A program made the position numbers and the translations under genes. Below the pieces are notes generated by a model. That model did not search any database, was not told the origin of the DNA, and saw only the letters and a list, made by a program, of their open reading frames with translations. DNA of 64,000 nt from Algoriphagus sp. PAP.12 (GTDB lineage: Bacteria > Bacteroidota > Bacteroidia > Cytophagales > Cyclobacteriaceae), in NCBI RefSeq assembly GCF_026652115.1, contig NZ_JAPPSQ010000010.1, forward strand, positions 62,001 through 126,000, given 5' to 3'. This document shows, in pieces, positions 8,331 to 18,595 of the stretch; positions within the stretch are counted from its first letter, which is position 1; every line of letters begins with the position of its first letter.

Positions 8331-9542
8331 TTAAAAGAATCTTAAACTAAATAAGGTCAAATCATCCCTTAGAGGAACTTCACCTGAGAATTCTTTAAGT
8401 TCTTTTAAAAACTCTTGATGAAAATCAGTTGGATGCATGCAGATATGACCCGAAACGAAATCCGAAAGGCGCTCTTCACCATATTCATTTTCCATCACAT
8501 CCATAGTCTCTGTCAATCCATCCGTATATAAATGAAGGCTAAAGCTGCTTGGGATTTCCCTTTCACCTATTTCCAAGAAAGGCAATTCCTCAAAAGCTCC
8601 CAAAATGGTAGTACCAGCTTCCAATAGCTCCACAGACATCTCATTTTCCCGGCAAAGAACCGGAGGATTATGTCCCGCATTCACGTATTCCAGCTTTCTG
8701 GTTCTGAAATTAAATTTCCCCAAAAAGAACGTAATGAATCGCTCCCCTTTGGTGTTTTCAAAAAGCGTGTAGTTCAACTGATGAACGATAGTCTCCAGAT
8801 TTGCATCACTTCTCAAAAGCGTTCGTAAAGCAGCTTGGAAATTTGACATTAACAGGGCCGCAGATATTCCTTTTCCAGACACATCAGCAACACAGAAATA
8901 AACTACATCTTCTGATTGCCTGATGAAATCATAATAATCCCCTCCGACTTTGCTATGTGGAAAATAAGTAACAGTAGCCTTGATTTCATCTGTATCAGGT
9001 AAGTTATTTGGCAAAAGCATTTGCTGAACTTGAGATGCGATGGCCACTTCCCTATTCAAAACCTCTTGCTGTAGCTGCCTTCTTGCAAATCGCTTATTTT
9101 CCAAAGCCACTACCAAAATATTACTCAAAGCCTGAGTGAAATCTAAGTCCAACTCTTCTGATTCCTCTTTTCTCTTTAAAAACAAAATTGCGAGCAGGCG
9201 ATCCTTGTGATAAACTGGCAGGTATGTCTCCAGTTCTTCAAAGGAAAATTCAGAATCCAGCTCCAAAAGTAACTGTCCGGATTTCTTTTCGTCCTTGATC
9301 TGATTGTTGGGAATCAAATCAGGAACTCTCCCTTTGACTCCATGCGAAATCTTCTTTTCAAAACCTTCGTCCTGCAACACATACAAAATCAAAGATTTGA
9401 TATTCAGGTGAACAAGACAGGTAAATTTAAAAATATTGCAAAGCACTCCTTCAGACTGATTTTCATTGATCGCCTGAGTGATTTCCAATAAAGCTTTCAG
9501 CTCTAATTCTTTGCGTTGATATTTATCGTTTTCCGAAATCAA
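8331..9542 (-). CDS. GAF-like domain SpoIIE/RsbU-type serine phosphatase
   Basis: A 403-residue regulator. Residues about 10-150 resemble a GAF-type sensor, residues 150-180 form a charged helical linker, and 185-403 are a PP2C/SpoIIE phosphatase domain. Metal and catalytic blocks are visible: VGGDYYDF, VADVSGKGISAALLM, NAGHNPP, YTDGLTE and RDDLTL. Such enzymes dephosphorylate STAS-domain anti-anti-sigma proteins in partner-switching pathways. No STAS or RsbW-type kinase is in the window, so the target is unknown. It lies 3 bp after the small 85-residue gene and directly abuts the deacetylase, so it is embedded in a polysaccharide operon. Confidence 0.92.
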   Translation of the reverse strand: MISENDKYQRKELELKALLEITQAINENQSEGVLCNIFKFTCLVHLNIKSLILYVLQDEGFEKKISHGVKGRVPDLIPNNQIKDEKKSGQLLLELDSEFSFEELETYLPVYHKDRLLAILFLKRKEESEELDLDFTQALSNILVVALENKRFARRQLQQEVLNREVAIASQVQQMLLPNNLPDTDEIKATVTYFPHSKVGGDYYDFIRQSEDVVYFCVADVSGKGISAALLMSNFQAALRTLLRSDANLETIVHQLNYTLFENTKGERFITFFLGKFNFRTRKLEYVNAGHNPPVLCRENEMSVELLEAGTTILGAFEELPFLEIGEREIPSSFSLHLYTDGLTETMDVMENEYGEERLSDFVSGHICMHPTDFHQEFLKELKEFSGEVPLRDDLTLFSLRFF

Positions 9543-9545
9543 AAT

Positions 9546-9803
9546 TTAAAGGGCATTATGGGCCATCAATCCTTTTTTAGTTGCCAAAAACAGCAACTCT
9601 TTTCCATCTTTTAATATGTCTACCTGATCAAATCTTTCTTCATCTGGTGCAGATAGGCATTTGATAAACGCTTTTTGATAAAGTGAATTTAGAATCTCCA
9701 AAATCTTAGTATCCTCCCAGCCTAGGTTTTCCTGCAGATAACTGAATGGCTGAACAAAATACAACTCATCCAGCAAATCAAACTCATCTTCATTCATCTC
9801 CAT
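9546..9803 (-). CDS. Small winged-helix-like hypothetical protein
   Basis: An 85-residue acidic protein that I cannot name. The pattern (helix around DLLDELYFVQPFSYL, helix ILEILNSLYQKAFIKCL, then a beta-hairpin and LFLATKKGLMAH) resembles a minimal winged-helix domain, but this is a shape judgement only. Two in-frame starts are possible, ATG at 9803 or 9797; they overlap the upstream glycosyltransferase stop by 14 or 8 bp. The gene is followed after 3 bp by the SpoIIE phosphatase, hinting at a regulatory partnership. Confidence 0.7.
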   Translation of the reverse strand: MEMNEDEFDLLDELYFVQPFSYLQENLGWEDTKILEILNSLYQKAFIKCLSAPDEERFDQVDILKDGKELLFLATKKGLMAHNAL

Positions 9804-10929
9804 AAGAATCCACTATTATCTCTCTTTTGATATTTCTTCCTTTCCATTGGATTTTTGAATTAAAACTCTCAAAGCCAACACGAATCACATAAAGGGGATG
9901 GATCACGCTTGTGTAGACAAATGACCTCCACCCCACATGTATTTCAAAACTACTGAGTACTTTTCCCAAAGCCAGTTTTTCTGCTAAAATTTTTAGACTC
10001 CAGACTCCTAAAAAAACCAAAAAACCCCGGGATCCGAATAGCAATAAGAGAAAACTCCCTACCCAGATTAATTGAAAGAAAAACGGAAGTAATGATGCAG
10101 TCGCATGAAACCCTATTCCATGAAGACCCCATTTGGAAGCCCATCTGGCTCTTTGTTGAATCAATTCATTCCAAGAATTTTCAGCCTTTGTAAATACCAA
10201 AACTTCTTTTCCAAGTAGCATATTGAATGACTCCGTACCGTATTCCCGAATCACTTTTTTCAATAAAAACTCATCATCTCCTGAAAGATATTGGAGGTTT
10301 CCCTGATAGCCTCCTACGTTTTCAAATGCAGATTTTCTGAAAGCCAAATTAGCACCACTGCACATCAAAGGATTCTTTGAAAGGTTTGATACCTGATTTA
10401 ACAGAGAAATGCTTGCCCAATCCAATCGCTGAAAGTCAGTCAATGAGGATACTTTACCTTCAACTTGGACAGTCCCTGATACCATCTGAATCTTTTCATC
10501 ACCGAACGGCCTAGTCATTTCCTCAATCCAGTTTTCCGGAAATCTACAATCAGCATCTGAAGTGAGAATTAGCTCTCCTCTCGCATTTGTAATTCCGAAG
10601 GCCAATGCGTCTTTCTTCCCTGTTCCAGTGGATTGGATTACTCTAATGTTCGAAAGCTCTTTAGTCAGGCCTTTCGCCAAGTCATTGGACTCATCCTGAC
10701 TTTGATCATCAACTAGCAGAATTTCAACTTTTGATTCCTTGAATTTGGAGAGTTGATCTATTAATATGGGAAGTTGATGAGACTCATTCCGAAATGGAAT
10801 TATCAATGTAATTGGTAAATGATCCTTTGAATTTCCCTGAGCTTTCCGACTGGAGGTTCGCCAGCAAAATCTCATCCCTAAGAGACTCAGAAAATAGAAT
10901 CCAGACCATATCAGGTAAAAACTTAGCAT
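9790..10929 (-). CDS. Membrane glycosyltransferase, family 2 (first gene of operon)
   Basis: A 379-residue GT2 enzyme similar in layout to the one at 6602-7705: an N-terminal helix (about residues 2-22), a GT-A domain with IPFRNE, LLVDDQSQD and the DxD-like SDADC, an SGDDEFLL acceptor block, QQRARW (QxxRW), and C-terminal hydrophobic segments. It starts the seven-gene operon that runs to ansA. Its ATG (10927-10929) is only 21 bp from the divergent ruvC start, so the two promoters must reach into each other's coding sequence. Two distinct GT2s in one operon suggest successive or alternating sugar additions. Confidence 0.87.
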   Translation of the reverse strand: MLSFYLIWSGFYFLSLLGMRFCWRTSSRKAQGNSKDHLPITLIIPFRNESHQLPILIDQLSKFKESKVEILLVDDQSQDESNDLAKGLTKELSNIRVIQSTGTGKKDALAFGITNARGELILTSDADCRFPENWIEEMTRPFGDEKIQMVSGTVQVEGKVSSLTDFQRLDWASISLLNQVSNLSKNPLMCSGANLAFRKSAFENVGGYQGNLQYLSGDDEFLLKKVIREYGTESFNMLLGKEVLVFTKAENSWNELIQQRARWASKWGLHGIGFHATASLLPFFFQLIWVGSFLLLLFGSRGFLVFLGVWSLKILAEKLALGKVLSSFEIHVGWRSFVYTSVIHPLYVIRVGFESFNSKIQWKGRNIKREIIVDSYGDE

Positions 10930-10950
10930 CTTTTGGGCTAACTTGCGAAG

Positions 10951-11526
10951 GTGAGTAAAGCAACTAAAAAAGAGGCAAAGGAAAAAATCATTTTGGGAAT
11001 TGATCCAGGAACCACGGTCATGGGATATGGCATTATTCTGACTGAAGGAAAGAAGTACAAATTACTTCAATACGGTGTCATCCATCTCCGGAAATATGAA
11101 ACGCATGAATTGAAACTGAAAAAAATATTTGAGCGGATCACCGGAATCATAGATGAATTTTTGCCTGATATGGTGGCCCTTGAAGCCCCATTTTATGGAG
11201 CAAATGTCCAATCCATGCTCAAGCTTGGAAGAGCCCAGGGAGTGGCAATGGCAGCTGCATTGGCGAGAGATATACCCATTACAGAATATTCGCCTAAAAA
11301 AGTGAAGCAATCGGTGACAGGAAATGGAAATGCCTCAAAGGAGCAGGTAGCAGCGATGCTTCAGACACTTTTCAACTTAACAGAAATCCCAAAACTATTG
11401 GATTCAACTGATGCCTTGGCAGTTGCTCTTTGTCATCATTTTCATGAGGGAAGAGTACAAACCAGAGGTCGTAGTGCAGGCTGGAAGTCCTTCATTGAGG
11501 AAAACCCAGACAGGATCAAAAAATAA
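10951..11526 (+). CDS. ruvC: Crossover junction endodeoxyribonuclease RuvC
   Basis: A 191-residue Holliday junction resolvase. The four acidic catalytic residues of the family are seen: Asp18 (GIDPGTT), Glu78 (ALEAPF), Asp151 and Asp154 ([15 protein letters not shown]). It cuts four-way junctions as a dimer during recombination, together with RuvAB, which is not in the window. The frame starts with GTG at 10951; this leaves about ten residues before the family core, and no ATG precedes the core. A C-terminal basic tail of about 20 residues extends past the usual E. coli length. Confidence 0.95.
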   Translation: MSKATKKEAKEKIILGIDPGTTVMGYGIILTEGKKYKLLQYGVIHLRKYETHELKLKKIFERITGIIDEFLPDMVALEAPFYGANVQSMLKLGRAQGVAMAAALARDIPITEYSPKKVKQSVTGNGNASKEQVAAMLQTLFNLTEIPKLLDSTDALAVALCHHFHEGRVQTRGRSAGWKSFIEENPDRIKK

Positions 11527-11532
11527 AGTTTT

Positions 11533-11635
11533 GTCAGGCTGAGCGAGGTCGAAGACTATTCAATTAATTTTTTAAATACATTTCGACCCCGTTCAATGTA
11601 ACAAATTGCAAAAATGACTTTTACAAAGGCCTGAC
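11533..11635. repeat. Intergenic inverted-repeat element between ruvC and a barrel gene
   Basis: The spacer holds two nested inverted pairs: GTCAGGC (11533-11539) with GCCTGAC (11629-11635), and GGTCGAA (11547-11553) with TTCGACC (11582-11588). Stretches of the GTCAGGCTGAGC...GTCGAAG type recur between genes in many Bacteroidota genomes. It lies between convergent genes and might act as a bidirectional terminator or be a small non-coding mobile repeat. Confidence 0.55.
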
Positions 11636-11640
11636 GCAGA

Positions 11641-12204
11641 TTAATACCTTCTATAGATATCGTATCCTACTGAGAGCTTCAATACTCGGTTTTTCACATT
11701 AGCGTCATAGTAATTCAGGTTGGACATCCCCAAATCATAACTCAACTGAAAATTCAATCCCATTGGAAATGAAGCGCCTATTCCAACCACACCGCCAATA
11801 TCATATCCTTTGATAATATCAGTGGCAGTCTGATTATTTCCTGGCTCTTCTCTTTTTCTTGAAACCAGCATACTTGCCTGAGGTCCTGCAAATACATTTA
11901 ATCCAGGCAGAAAGCTCAAGCGAACCAATACAGGCACATCCAAATAATTGAAACTTTCAGTGATCACATCTCCAGAAGGAACCTGATTGGTTTCAAAACC
12001 TTTTTGTGCAAACTGAATCCCTGGTTCTATAGATAAAAACTCAGTCCCCAAAGTGTAATACACACCTCCATGGAACCCTAAATTTGCTTTATAATTAGTA
12101 TCTGAAAAATTGGCTGAAGACAAACCTGCTCTTATACCAAATTGAGCCTGTGCAGTACTTGCCATCAATCCAAAAGCGAAGAATAGGAACAAAATCTTTT
12201 TCAT
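11641..12204 (-). CDS. PorT-like outer membrane beta-barrel protein
   Basis: A 187-residue protein with a signal peptide (MKKILFLFFAFGLMASTAQAQ) followed by alternating hydrophobic/polar strands and glycine-aromatic turns (FGIRAGLSSANFS, GFHGGVYYTLG, LDVPVLVRLSF, NVFAGPQ) ending with LSVGYDIYRRY. This matches the PorT-family outer-membrane barrels abundant in Bacteroidota, probably eight strands. The frame opens at 12267, but the ATG at 12202-12204 starts directly at the signal peptide. It is a clear relative of the gene at 17952-18530. Substrate or partner is unknown. Confidence 0.88.
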   Translation of the reverse strand: MKKILFLFFAFGLMASTAQAQFGIRAGLSSANFSDTNYKANLGFHGGVYYTLGTEFLSIEPGIQFAQKGFETNQVPSGDVITESFNYLDVPVLVRLSFLPGLNVFAGPQASMLVSRKREEPGNNQTATDIIKGYDIGGVVGIGASFPMGLNFQLSYDLGMSNLNYYDANVKNRVLKLSVGYDIYRRY

Positions 12205-12291
12205 GTGTTCTTTAATTTTTAAATTTCCAATAAAACTAGTCGATGCGTTTGATAAAATTGTCAGCATCCTATTTTTTTAATCTCTCTGCTT

Positions 12292-12855
12292 ATGAAACAA
12301 TCTTTAGGCCTATTTGAAAATATCACGGGGGTCAGTGATGCCGCAAAACAAGGATTCATATCATTGCTTGAAGAAGTAAAGACAGAGAAAGGACATAAGT
12401 TAGAGCAAGAAGGCCAAGTTAGCCATCACCTTTATTATATAGCAGAGGGATCAGCTAGGAGCTATTATGTGAGAGACAATCGAGACATTACTGTTTCATT
12501 CTCTTTGGCTGGTGAATTTGTCACTGCGATGCACTCTTTCATCACCCGAAGTCCTAGTTATGAAACAATTGAAACTCTAGAAAAATCAATTGTTTACCGG
12601 ATTTCTTACGAAGACCTTCAACAATGCTTTCTAGATTTTCCAGACATGGAGCGTACTTACAGAATAATTTTGGAGAAATATTACATTGCCCTGGAGGAGC
12701 AATTGATTTTTTCCAAATTCAAATCCGCCAAGGATCGATACCTGGAATTGATGGAAAATAAACCGAAAATTATTCAGAAAGCATCTGTCGGTCAAATAGC
12801 TTCCTTTCTGGACATGACAATTGAGACGCTCAGTAGAATTAGGGCCAAAATCTGA
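12292..12855 (+). CDS. Crp/Fnr-family transcriptional regulator
   Basis: A 187-residue protein with an N-terminal cyclic-nucleotide-binding-like beta-roll (about residues 25-115, with HHLYYIAEGSARSYYVR) and a C-terminal winged-helix motif (SVGQIASFLDMTIETLSRIRAKI) for DNA binding. It lacks the cysteine ligands of FNR, and the phosphate-binding arginine pattern of CRP is not obvious, so the effector is unknown. It is divergent from the PorT-like gene and 74 bp upstream of the beta-helix/diheme cytochrome pair, either of which it could control. Confidence 0.88.
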   Translation: MKQSLGLFENITGVSDAAKQGFISLLEEVKTEKGHKLEQEGQVSHHLYYIAEGSARSYYVRDNRDITVSFSLAGEFVTAMHSFITRSPSYETIETLEKSIVYRISYEDLQQCFLDFPDMERTYRIILEKYYIALEEQLIFSKFKSAKDRYLELMENKPKIIQKASVGQIASFLDMTIETLSRIRAKI

Positions 12856-12895
12856 GTTTTTGACTTTTATCAAGGGTTTATTCTGACTTATAAGG

Positions 12896-12903
12896 TAATT
12901 TTG
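12896..12903 (+). promoter_or_regulatory. Possible -7 box upstream of the beta-helix gene
   Basis: TAATTTTG matches the Bacteroidota -7 consensus TAnnTTTG and lies 26 bp before the ATG at 12930. The -33 element is not clear. Confidence 0.45.
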
Positions 12904-12929
12904 ATAGGAAATTCTGTCAAAACCAACTC

Positions 12930-14222
12930 ATGAATAAACCCAAAACGCTACTACTTACCTACTTATCTACCTTTTTGCTTTTTGCCTGTGGAGAGACCAG
13001 CAACGAGCAACTTTTTGACTCATCCCTATTACCAAAAAGATCTATAGAGGAAACCGAAAAAGTAATCAAAGACTTCATTATGGCAGAAGATGGTGCCACC
13101 ATTGAGATTCCAGAAGGATTTTATGAAATCAATACTCAGCTAATTCTTGACAATAAATCAAATGTCACCATAAAGGGAGCAGGACTGAAGAATACTGTTC
13201 TTTCTTTTCGAAATCTAAAAACAGGCGGCGAAGGGGTAAAAATAGTTGGAAACAATATCACAATTGAAGACTTGACCATCGAGGATGCTCCTGGGGATGG
13301 AATCAAAGCTCAGCATACGGATGGAATTACTTTTCGAAGAATCAATGTCACTTGGACACATGGGGACAAATCCAAAAATGGAACCTACGCCATCTATCCA
13401 GTTCAATGTAAAAATGTTCTGATCGAAGAAAGTGTAGCTTCCCACTCAAGAGATGCAGGAATTTATGTTGGCCAATCTGAGAACATTGTGGTCAAAAATT
13501 CCCTAGCCTTTGGCAATGTGGCGGGAATAGAAATCGAAAACTGTGACAATGCAGAGGTTTTCGGAAATATCGCTCGAAATAACGCAGGTGGGATTTTGGT
13601 TTTCAATCTCCCAGGTTTGCCAAAGTCAGATGGAAAAGGCACCAAGATTTATAATAATCAAATCATTGACAACAATCATGAGAACTTCGCCACTCCACTA
13701 GGCGAGGATCCGAATGGAAATACCGTAACCATGATTCCTCCAGGTTCTGGAGTAATTCTTTTAGCTGCTAAAGAAGTTGAAATCTATGGAAACGAGATCC
13801 TTAGGAATAAAACTACCGGAATTGCAGTTGCCAGTTACCAGATTACAGGATTCCCTTCCGAGGCTCCAAATTGGTCTCCCTACACTTCTGATGTTTATAT
13901 CCACGACAATCAATATGAGCGAAAAGGATTTCCTGATCTGACCCGGGAGATGGGACAATTAATTAGCATTTATAATGCACATGGAAAAGCTAAGACCCAA
14001 GACATCGTGTATGATGGAATTTGGGATGAATCCCTTTCTGAATCCATTGAAACCAACCCCATGAATCTGTGTATTTCAGAACCGAAAATCTCAGAATTGC
14101 TTTTCACGCGATTTTACTTGATGGATGGAGATGACAATATTGAATCATTTGATGATCCAAATCCATTTAGCAATTGTAAGGTGAGTGTGAATACAGATAA
14201 ATCCTTTGTTTCAGGGTTATAA
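12930..14222 (+). CDS. Parallel beta-helix lipoprotein (partner of diheme cytochrome)
   Basis: A 430-residue protein with a lipoprotein signal (LLFAC, Cys20). Repeated short strands and asparagine/glycine turns follow (NVTIKGAGLKNTVL, GDGIKAQHTDGITFRRINV, RDAGIYVGQSENIVVKNS, VAGIEIENCDNAEVFGN), typical of a right-handed parallel beta-helix from about residue 50 to 330. Known relatives (TIGR03805 type) occur regularly in two-gene pairs with a cytochrome-like family. That partner is the next gene, 12 bp downstream. Such helices often bind or cleave polysaccharides, but the function of the pair is not established. Confidence 0.87.
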   Translation: MNKPKTLLLTYLSTFLLFACGETSNEQLFDSSLLPKRSIEETEKVIKDFIMAEDGATIEIPEGFYEINTQLILDNKSNVTIKGAGLKNTVLSFRNLKTGGEGVKIVGNNITIEDLTIEDAPGDGIKAQHTDGITFRRINVTWTHGDKSKNGTYAIYPVQCKNVLIEESVASHSRDAGIYVGQSENIVVKNSLAFGNVAGIEIENCDNAEVFGNIARNNAGGILVFNLPGLPKSDGKGTKIYNNQIIDNNHENFATPLGEDPNGNTVTMIPPGSGVILLAAKEVEIYGNEILRNKTTGIAVASYQITGFPSEAPNWSPYTSDVYIHDNQYERKGFPDLTREMGQLISIYNAHGKAKTQDIVYDGIWDESLSESIETNPMNLCISEPKISELLFTRFYLMDGDDNIESFDDPNPFSNCKVSVNTDKSFVSGL

Positions 14223-14233
14223 AATTCTAGTAG

Positions 14234-15328
14234 ATGTTGATTCAAAAAAAATCACTGGCCTTCATTTCAAGCTTAGTTGCCGTATTTGCAATCTTCTTCT
14301 CTTGTAAAAAAGAGGAATCCATTGTTGAAACAACAACAAGCGAAATTGAAACAGAAGAGGCCGATGGCTTGTATCCCTATAAATGGCTTACAACCTATGC
14401 TTTTTTCGATGGAGAAATATCAAATTTAAATCCTGCTGAAGATTTAATTTTTTACAAACCCTCCTCTTCCCTTTTTACGGATTACGCTCATAAAACTCGA
14501 TTTATTCAATTTCCAGAAGGTGAAAAAGCTAAATTAGTGAATGGCGAATTTGACTTTCCCGAAGGAACGATCTTAGTCAAGAACTTTTACTACCCATTGG
14601 ATTTCAAAAAACAAGAAGGTGAAAGAAGAATAATCGAAACGCGACTTTTGATTTTGGAAGAAAGTGGATGGGAAGCCTATCCTTATATCTGGAATGATGA
14701 ACAAACCAATGCTCAACTGAAAGTAATTGGAGGGCAAAAGGAGGTACATTTTAAAGATCTTGAGGGAAAGGATCAGGTGGTTGACTATTTGATCCCCAAT
14801 CGAAACCAGTGCAAAACCTGTCACAATAAAAATGAGGAAATGGCACCTATTGGAGTCCAAGTCAAGCATCTGAATAATGACTTAGATTTCCAAGATCAGC
14901 ATGGAAACCAACTGGAATACTGGAGTCAAATTGGGAAACTCGATGGTTTTGAAGACCCGGGCCAGTATCCCTCTCTGATCAACTATGAAAATGAATCCCT
15001 TCCATTGGATGAAAGAGCAATGGCCTATTTGGATATCAATTGCTCCCATTGTCATAGAACTGAAGGTCCTGCTAGTACTTCAGGATTGTTTTTGACTTAT
15101 AATGAAAAAGACCCCATGAAGTTGGGCATCAACAAAACTCCTGTTGCAGCTGGTATCGGAGCTGGAAGTCACAAGTTTGATGTAGTACCTGGTAAGCCTG
15201 AAGAATCAATTGTCATCCACAGAATGAATTCTACTGAAGTTGGAGTTGCCATGCCTGAATTAGGAAGAACCACGATCCACAAGGAGGGAGTAGAATTAAT
15301 CCGAAATTGGATCAAGTCTCTGGAATAA
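14234..15328 (+). CDS. SO2930-type diheme c-type cytochrome lipoprotein
   Basis: A 364-residue exported protein: lipoprotein signal with Cys24 (FFSCKK), then a long N-terminal domain, and two heme c attachment sites, CKTCH at residues 193-197 and CSHCH at 270-274. Methionines near the C-terminus (VAMPELGR) could be axial ligands. The layout agrees with the TIGR03806/SO2930 family, which pairs with the beta-helix family encoded just upstream. It would be tethered at the membrane facing the periplasm or surface and would transfer electrons; substrate and acceptor are unknown. A terminator follows. Confidence 0.88.
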   Translation: MLIQKKSLAFISSLVAVFAIFFSCKKEESIVETTTSEIETEEADGLYPYKWLTTYAFFDGEISNLNPAEDLIFYKPSSSLFTDYAHKTRFIQFPEGEKAKLVNGEFDFPEGTILVKNFYYPLDFKKQEGERRIIETRLLILEESGWEAYPYIWNDEQTNAQLKVIGGQKEVHFKDLEGKDQVVDYLIPNRNQCKTCHNKNEEMAPIGVQVKHLNNDLDFQDQHGNQLEYWSQIGKLDGFEDPGQYPSLINYENESLPLDERAMAYLDINCSHCHRTEGPASTSGLFLTYNEKDPMKLGINKTPVAAGIGAGSHKFDVVPGKPEESIVIHRMNSTEVGVAMPELGRTTIHKEGVELIRNWIKSLE

Positions 15329-15353
15329 ATCAATTCCATATTTCTCCTAATTA

Positions 15354-15399
15354 GCATGAAATGAGGGGCTTCAACTAAACCCTATTTCATGCTTTTTTT
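15354..15399 (+). terminator. Terminator after the diheme cytochrome gene
   Basis: GCATGAAAT (15354-15362) pairs with ATTTCATGC (15384-15392), and an additional GGG/CCC pair lies next to a small bulge. Seven T follow at once. Confidence 0.75.
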
Positions 15400-15570
15400 A
15401 TATCTGAGTTAGAAAATATCAATCAAGGCCCTCCGAACTCTTTTTAATCCATTGATTTCTAAGCCGTTCATAAATCCAGAGATTTTACCACATTCCAACA
15501 AATAGTTTTTATCTATTATTAAATAAAAACAATCAATCGGATTTATAATCCCCAAGCGTATTCTCTCATC

Positions 15571-15578
15571 TATACTTG
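15571..15578 (+). promoter_or_regulatory. Possible -7 box of katG
   Basis: TATACTTG has one mismatch to TAnnTTTG and lies 30 bp upstream of the katG ATG. The rest of the 15400-15607 spacer shows no gene or OxyR-type operator that I can identify. Confidence 0.3.
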
Positions 15579-15607
15579 CAGCAGCAAAAAATCAAATTCA
15601 AAAATAG

Positions 15608-17881
<2,274 letters not shown>

Positions 17882-17900
17882 GGTTTTCTTAATTCATACA

Positions 17901-17929
17901 AAAAGGGCGATCCATTGGACGCCCTTTTT
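17901..17929. terminator. Bidirectional terminator between katG and a barrel gene
   Basis: A 9-bp stem (17901-17909 with 17920-17928, AAAAGGGCG arms) is flanked by A on the left and T on the right, between convergent genes. Confidence 0.85.
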
Positions 17930-17951
17930 ATTTTTCTTTTTTTCAAAACTA

Positions 17952-18530
17952 TTAGAAAGTATAACCTAAAGAAAGCTTAAATCCTCGGTTGTAAACATCA
18001 GCGTCGGAATCTTTGAAAACAGTAGTCATCCCATAATCGTAAGATCCTTGAATATTAAGACCATGAGGCAAATTGTATCCAAGTCCCACTACTATTCCAG
18101 CATCCGTATTTCTTACATTTTCGGTTTCAAATGAGAAAGTGGAATCTCCCAGATCACCTTCAAATTTGGAATTAGCCAAGAAAGATAATTGAGGGCCTGC
18201 AAAAACATTGAACCCATCGCCAGCTTTCAATCTAAATAATAGAGGCACATCCACATAATTCAAAATAGCTCTTGAATTAATCGCATTATCCGCTTGAGTA
18301 CCTTTCACTGAATAGTAAACACCAGGCTCCACAGCGATAGCACCGCTTCCATTGAAACTGGCATAAAACCCCGCATGAAAACCTGCTCGGTTGGTATAAT
18401 CATTTTCGCGAGCGTCTTCTCCACCGAAGTTGAAGAAACTTCCCCCTCCACGGATACCTAAACTTGATTGCGCGTTGACTGCAAATGTCACCAAAAGCAG
18501 CATAGATAAAGACAAAACAATTCTTTTCAT
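17952..18530 (-). CDS. PorT-like outer membrane beta-barrel protein
   Basis: A 192-residue protein with a signal peptide (MKRIVLSLSMLLLVTFAVNAQ) and a barrel of about eight strands: SLGIRGGGSFFNFGG, AGFHAGFYASFNG, VDVPLLFRLKAG, NVFAGPQLSFLA, DAGIVVGLGYNL, FKLSLGYTF. It is a paralogue of the protein at 11641-12204, matching it motif by motif. It probably sits in the outer membrane. It is transcribed alone and ends against the katG terminator. Function unknown. Confidence 0.88.
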   Translation of the reverse strand: MKRIVLSLSMLLLVTFAVNAQSSLGIRGGGSFFNFGGEDARENDYTNRAGFHAGFYASFNGSGAIAVEPGVYYSVKGTQADNAINSRAILNYVDVPLLFRLKAGDGFNVFAGPQLSFLANSKFEGDLGDSTFSFETENVRNTDAGIVVGLGYNLPHGLNIQGSYDYGMTTVFKDSDADVYNRGFKLSLGYTF

Positions 18531-18595
18531 CTGTAAATAATATTGGTCCGACCTCTATAGGCCAAAACCAATGCCAGTGACAGAAATCGCAGTTT

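Noticed and set aside
12205..12267. N-terminal extension of the PorT-like barrel
   Set aside because: The 21 extra residues precede a complete signal peptide; the internal ATG at 12204 is the better start.
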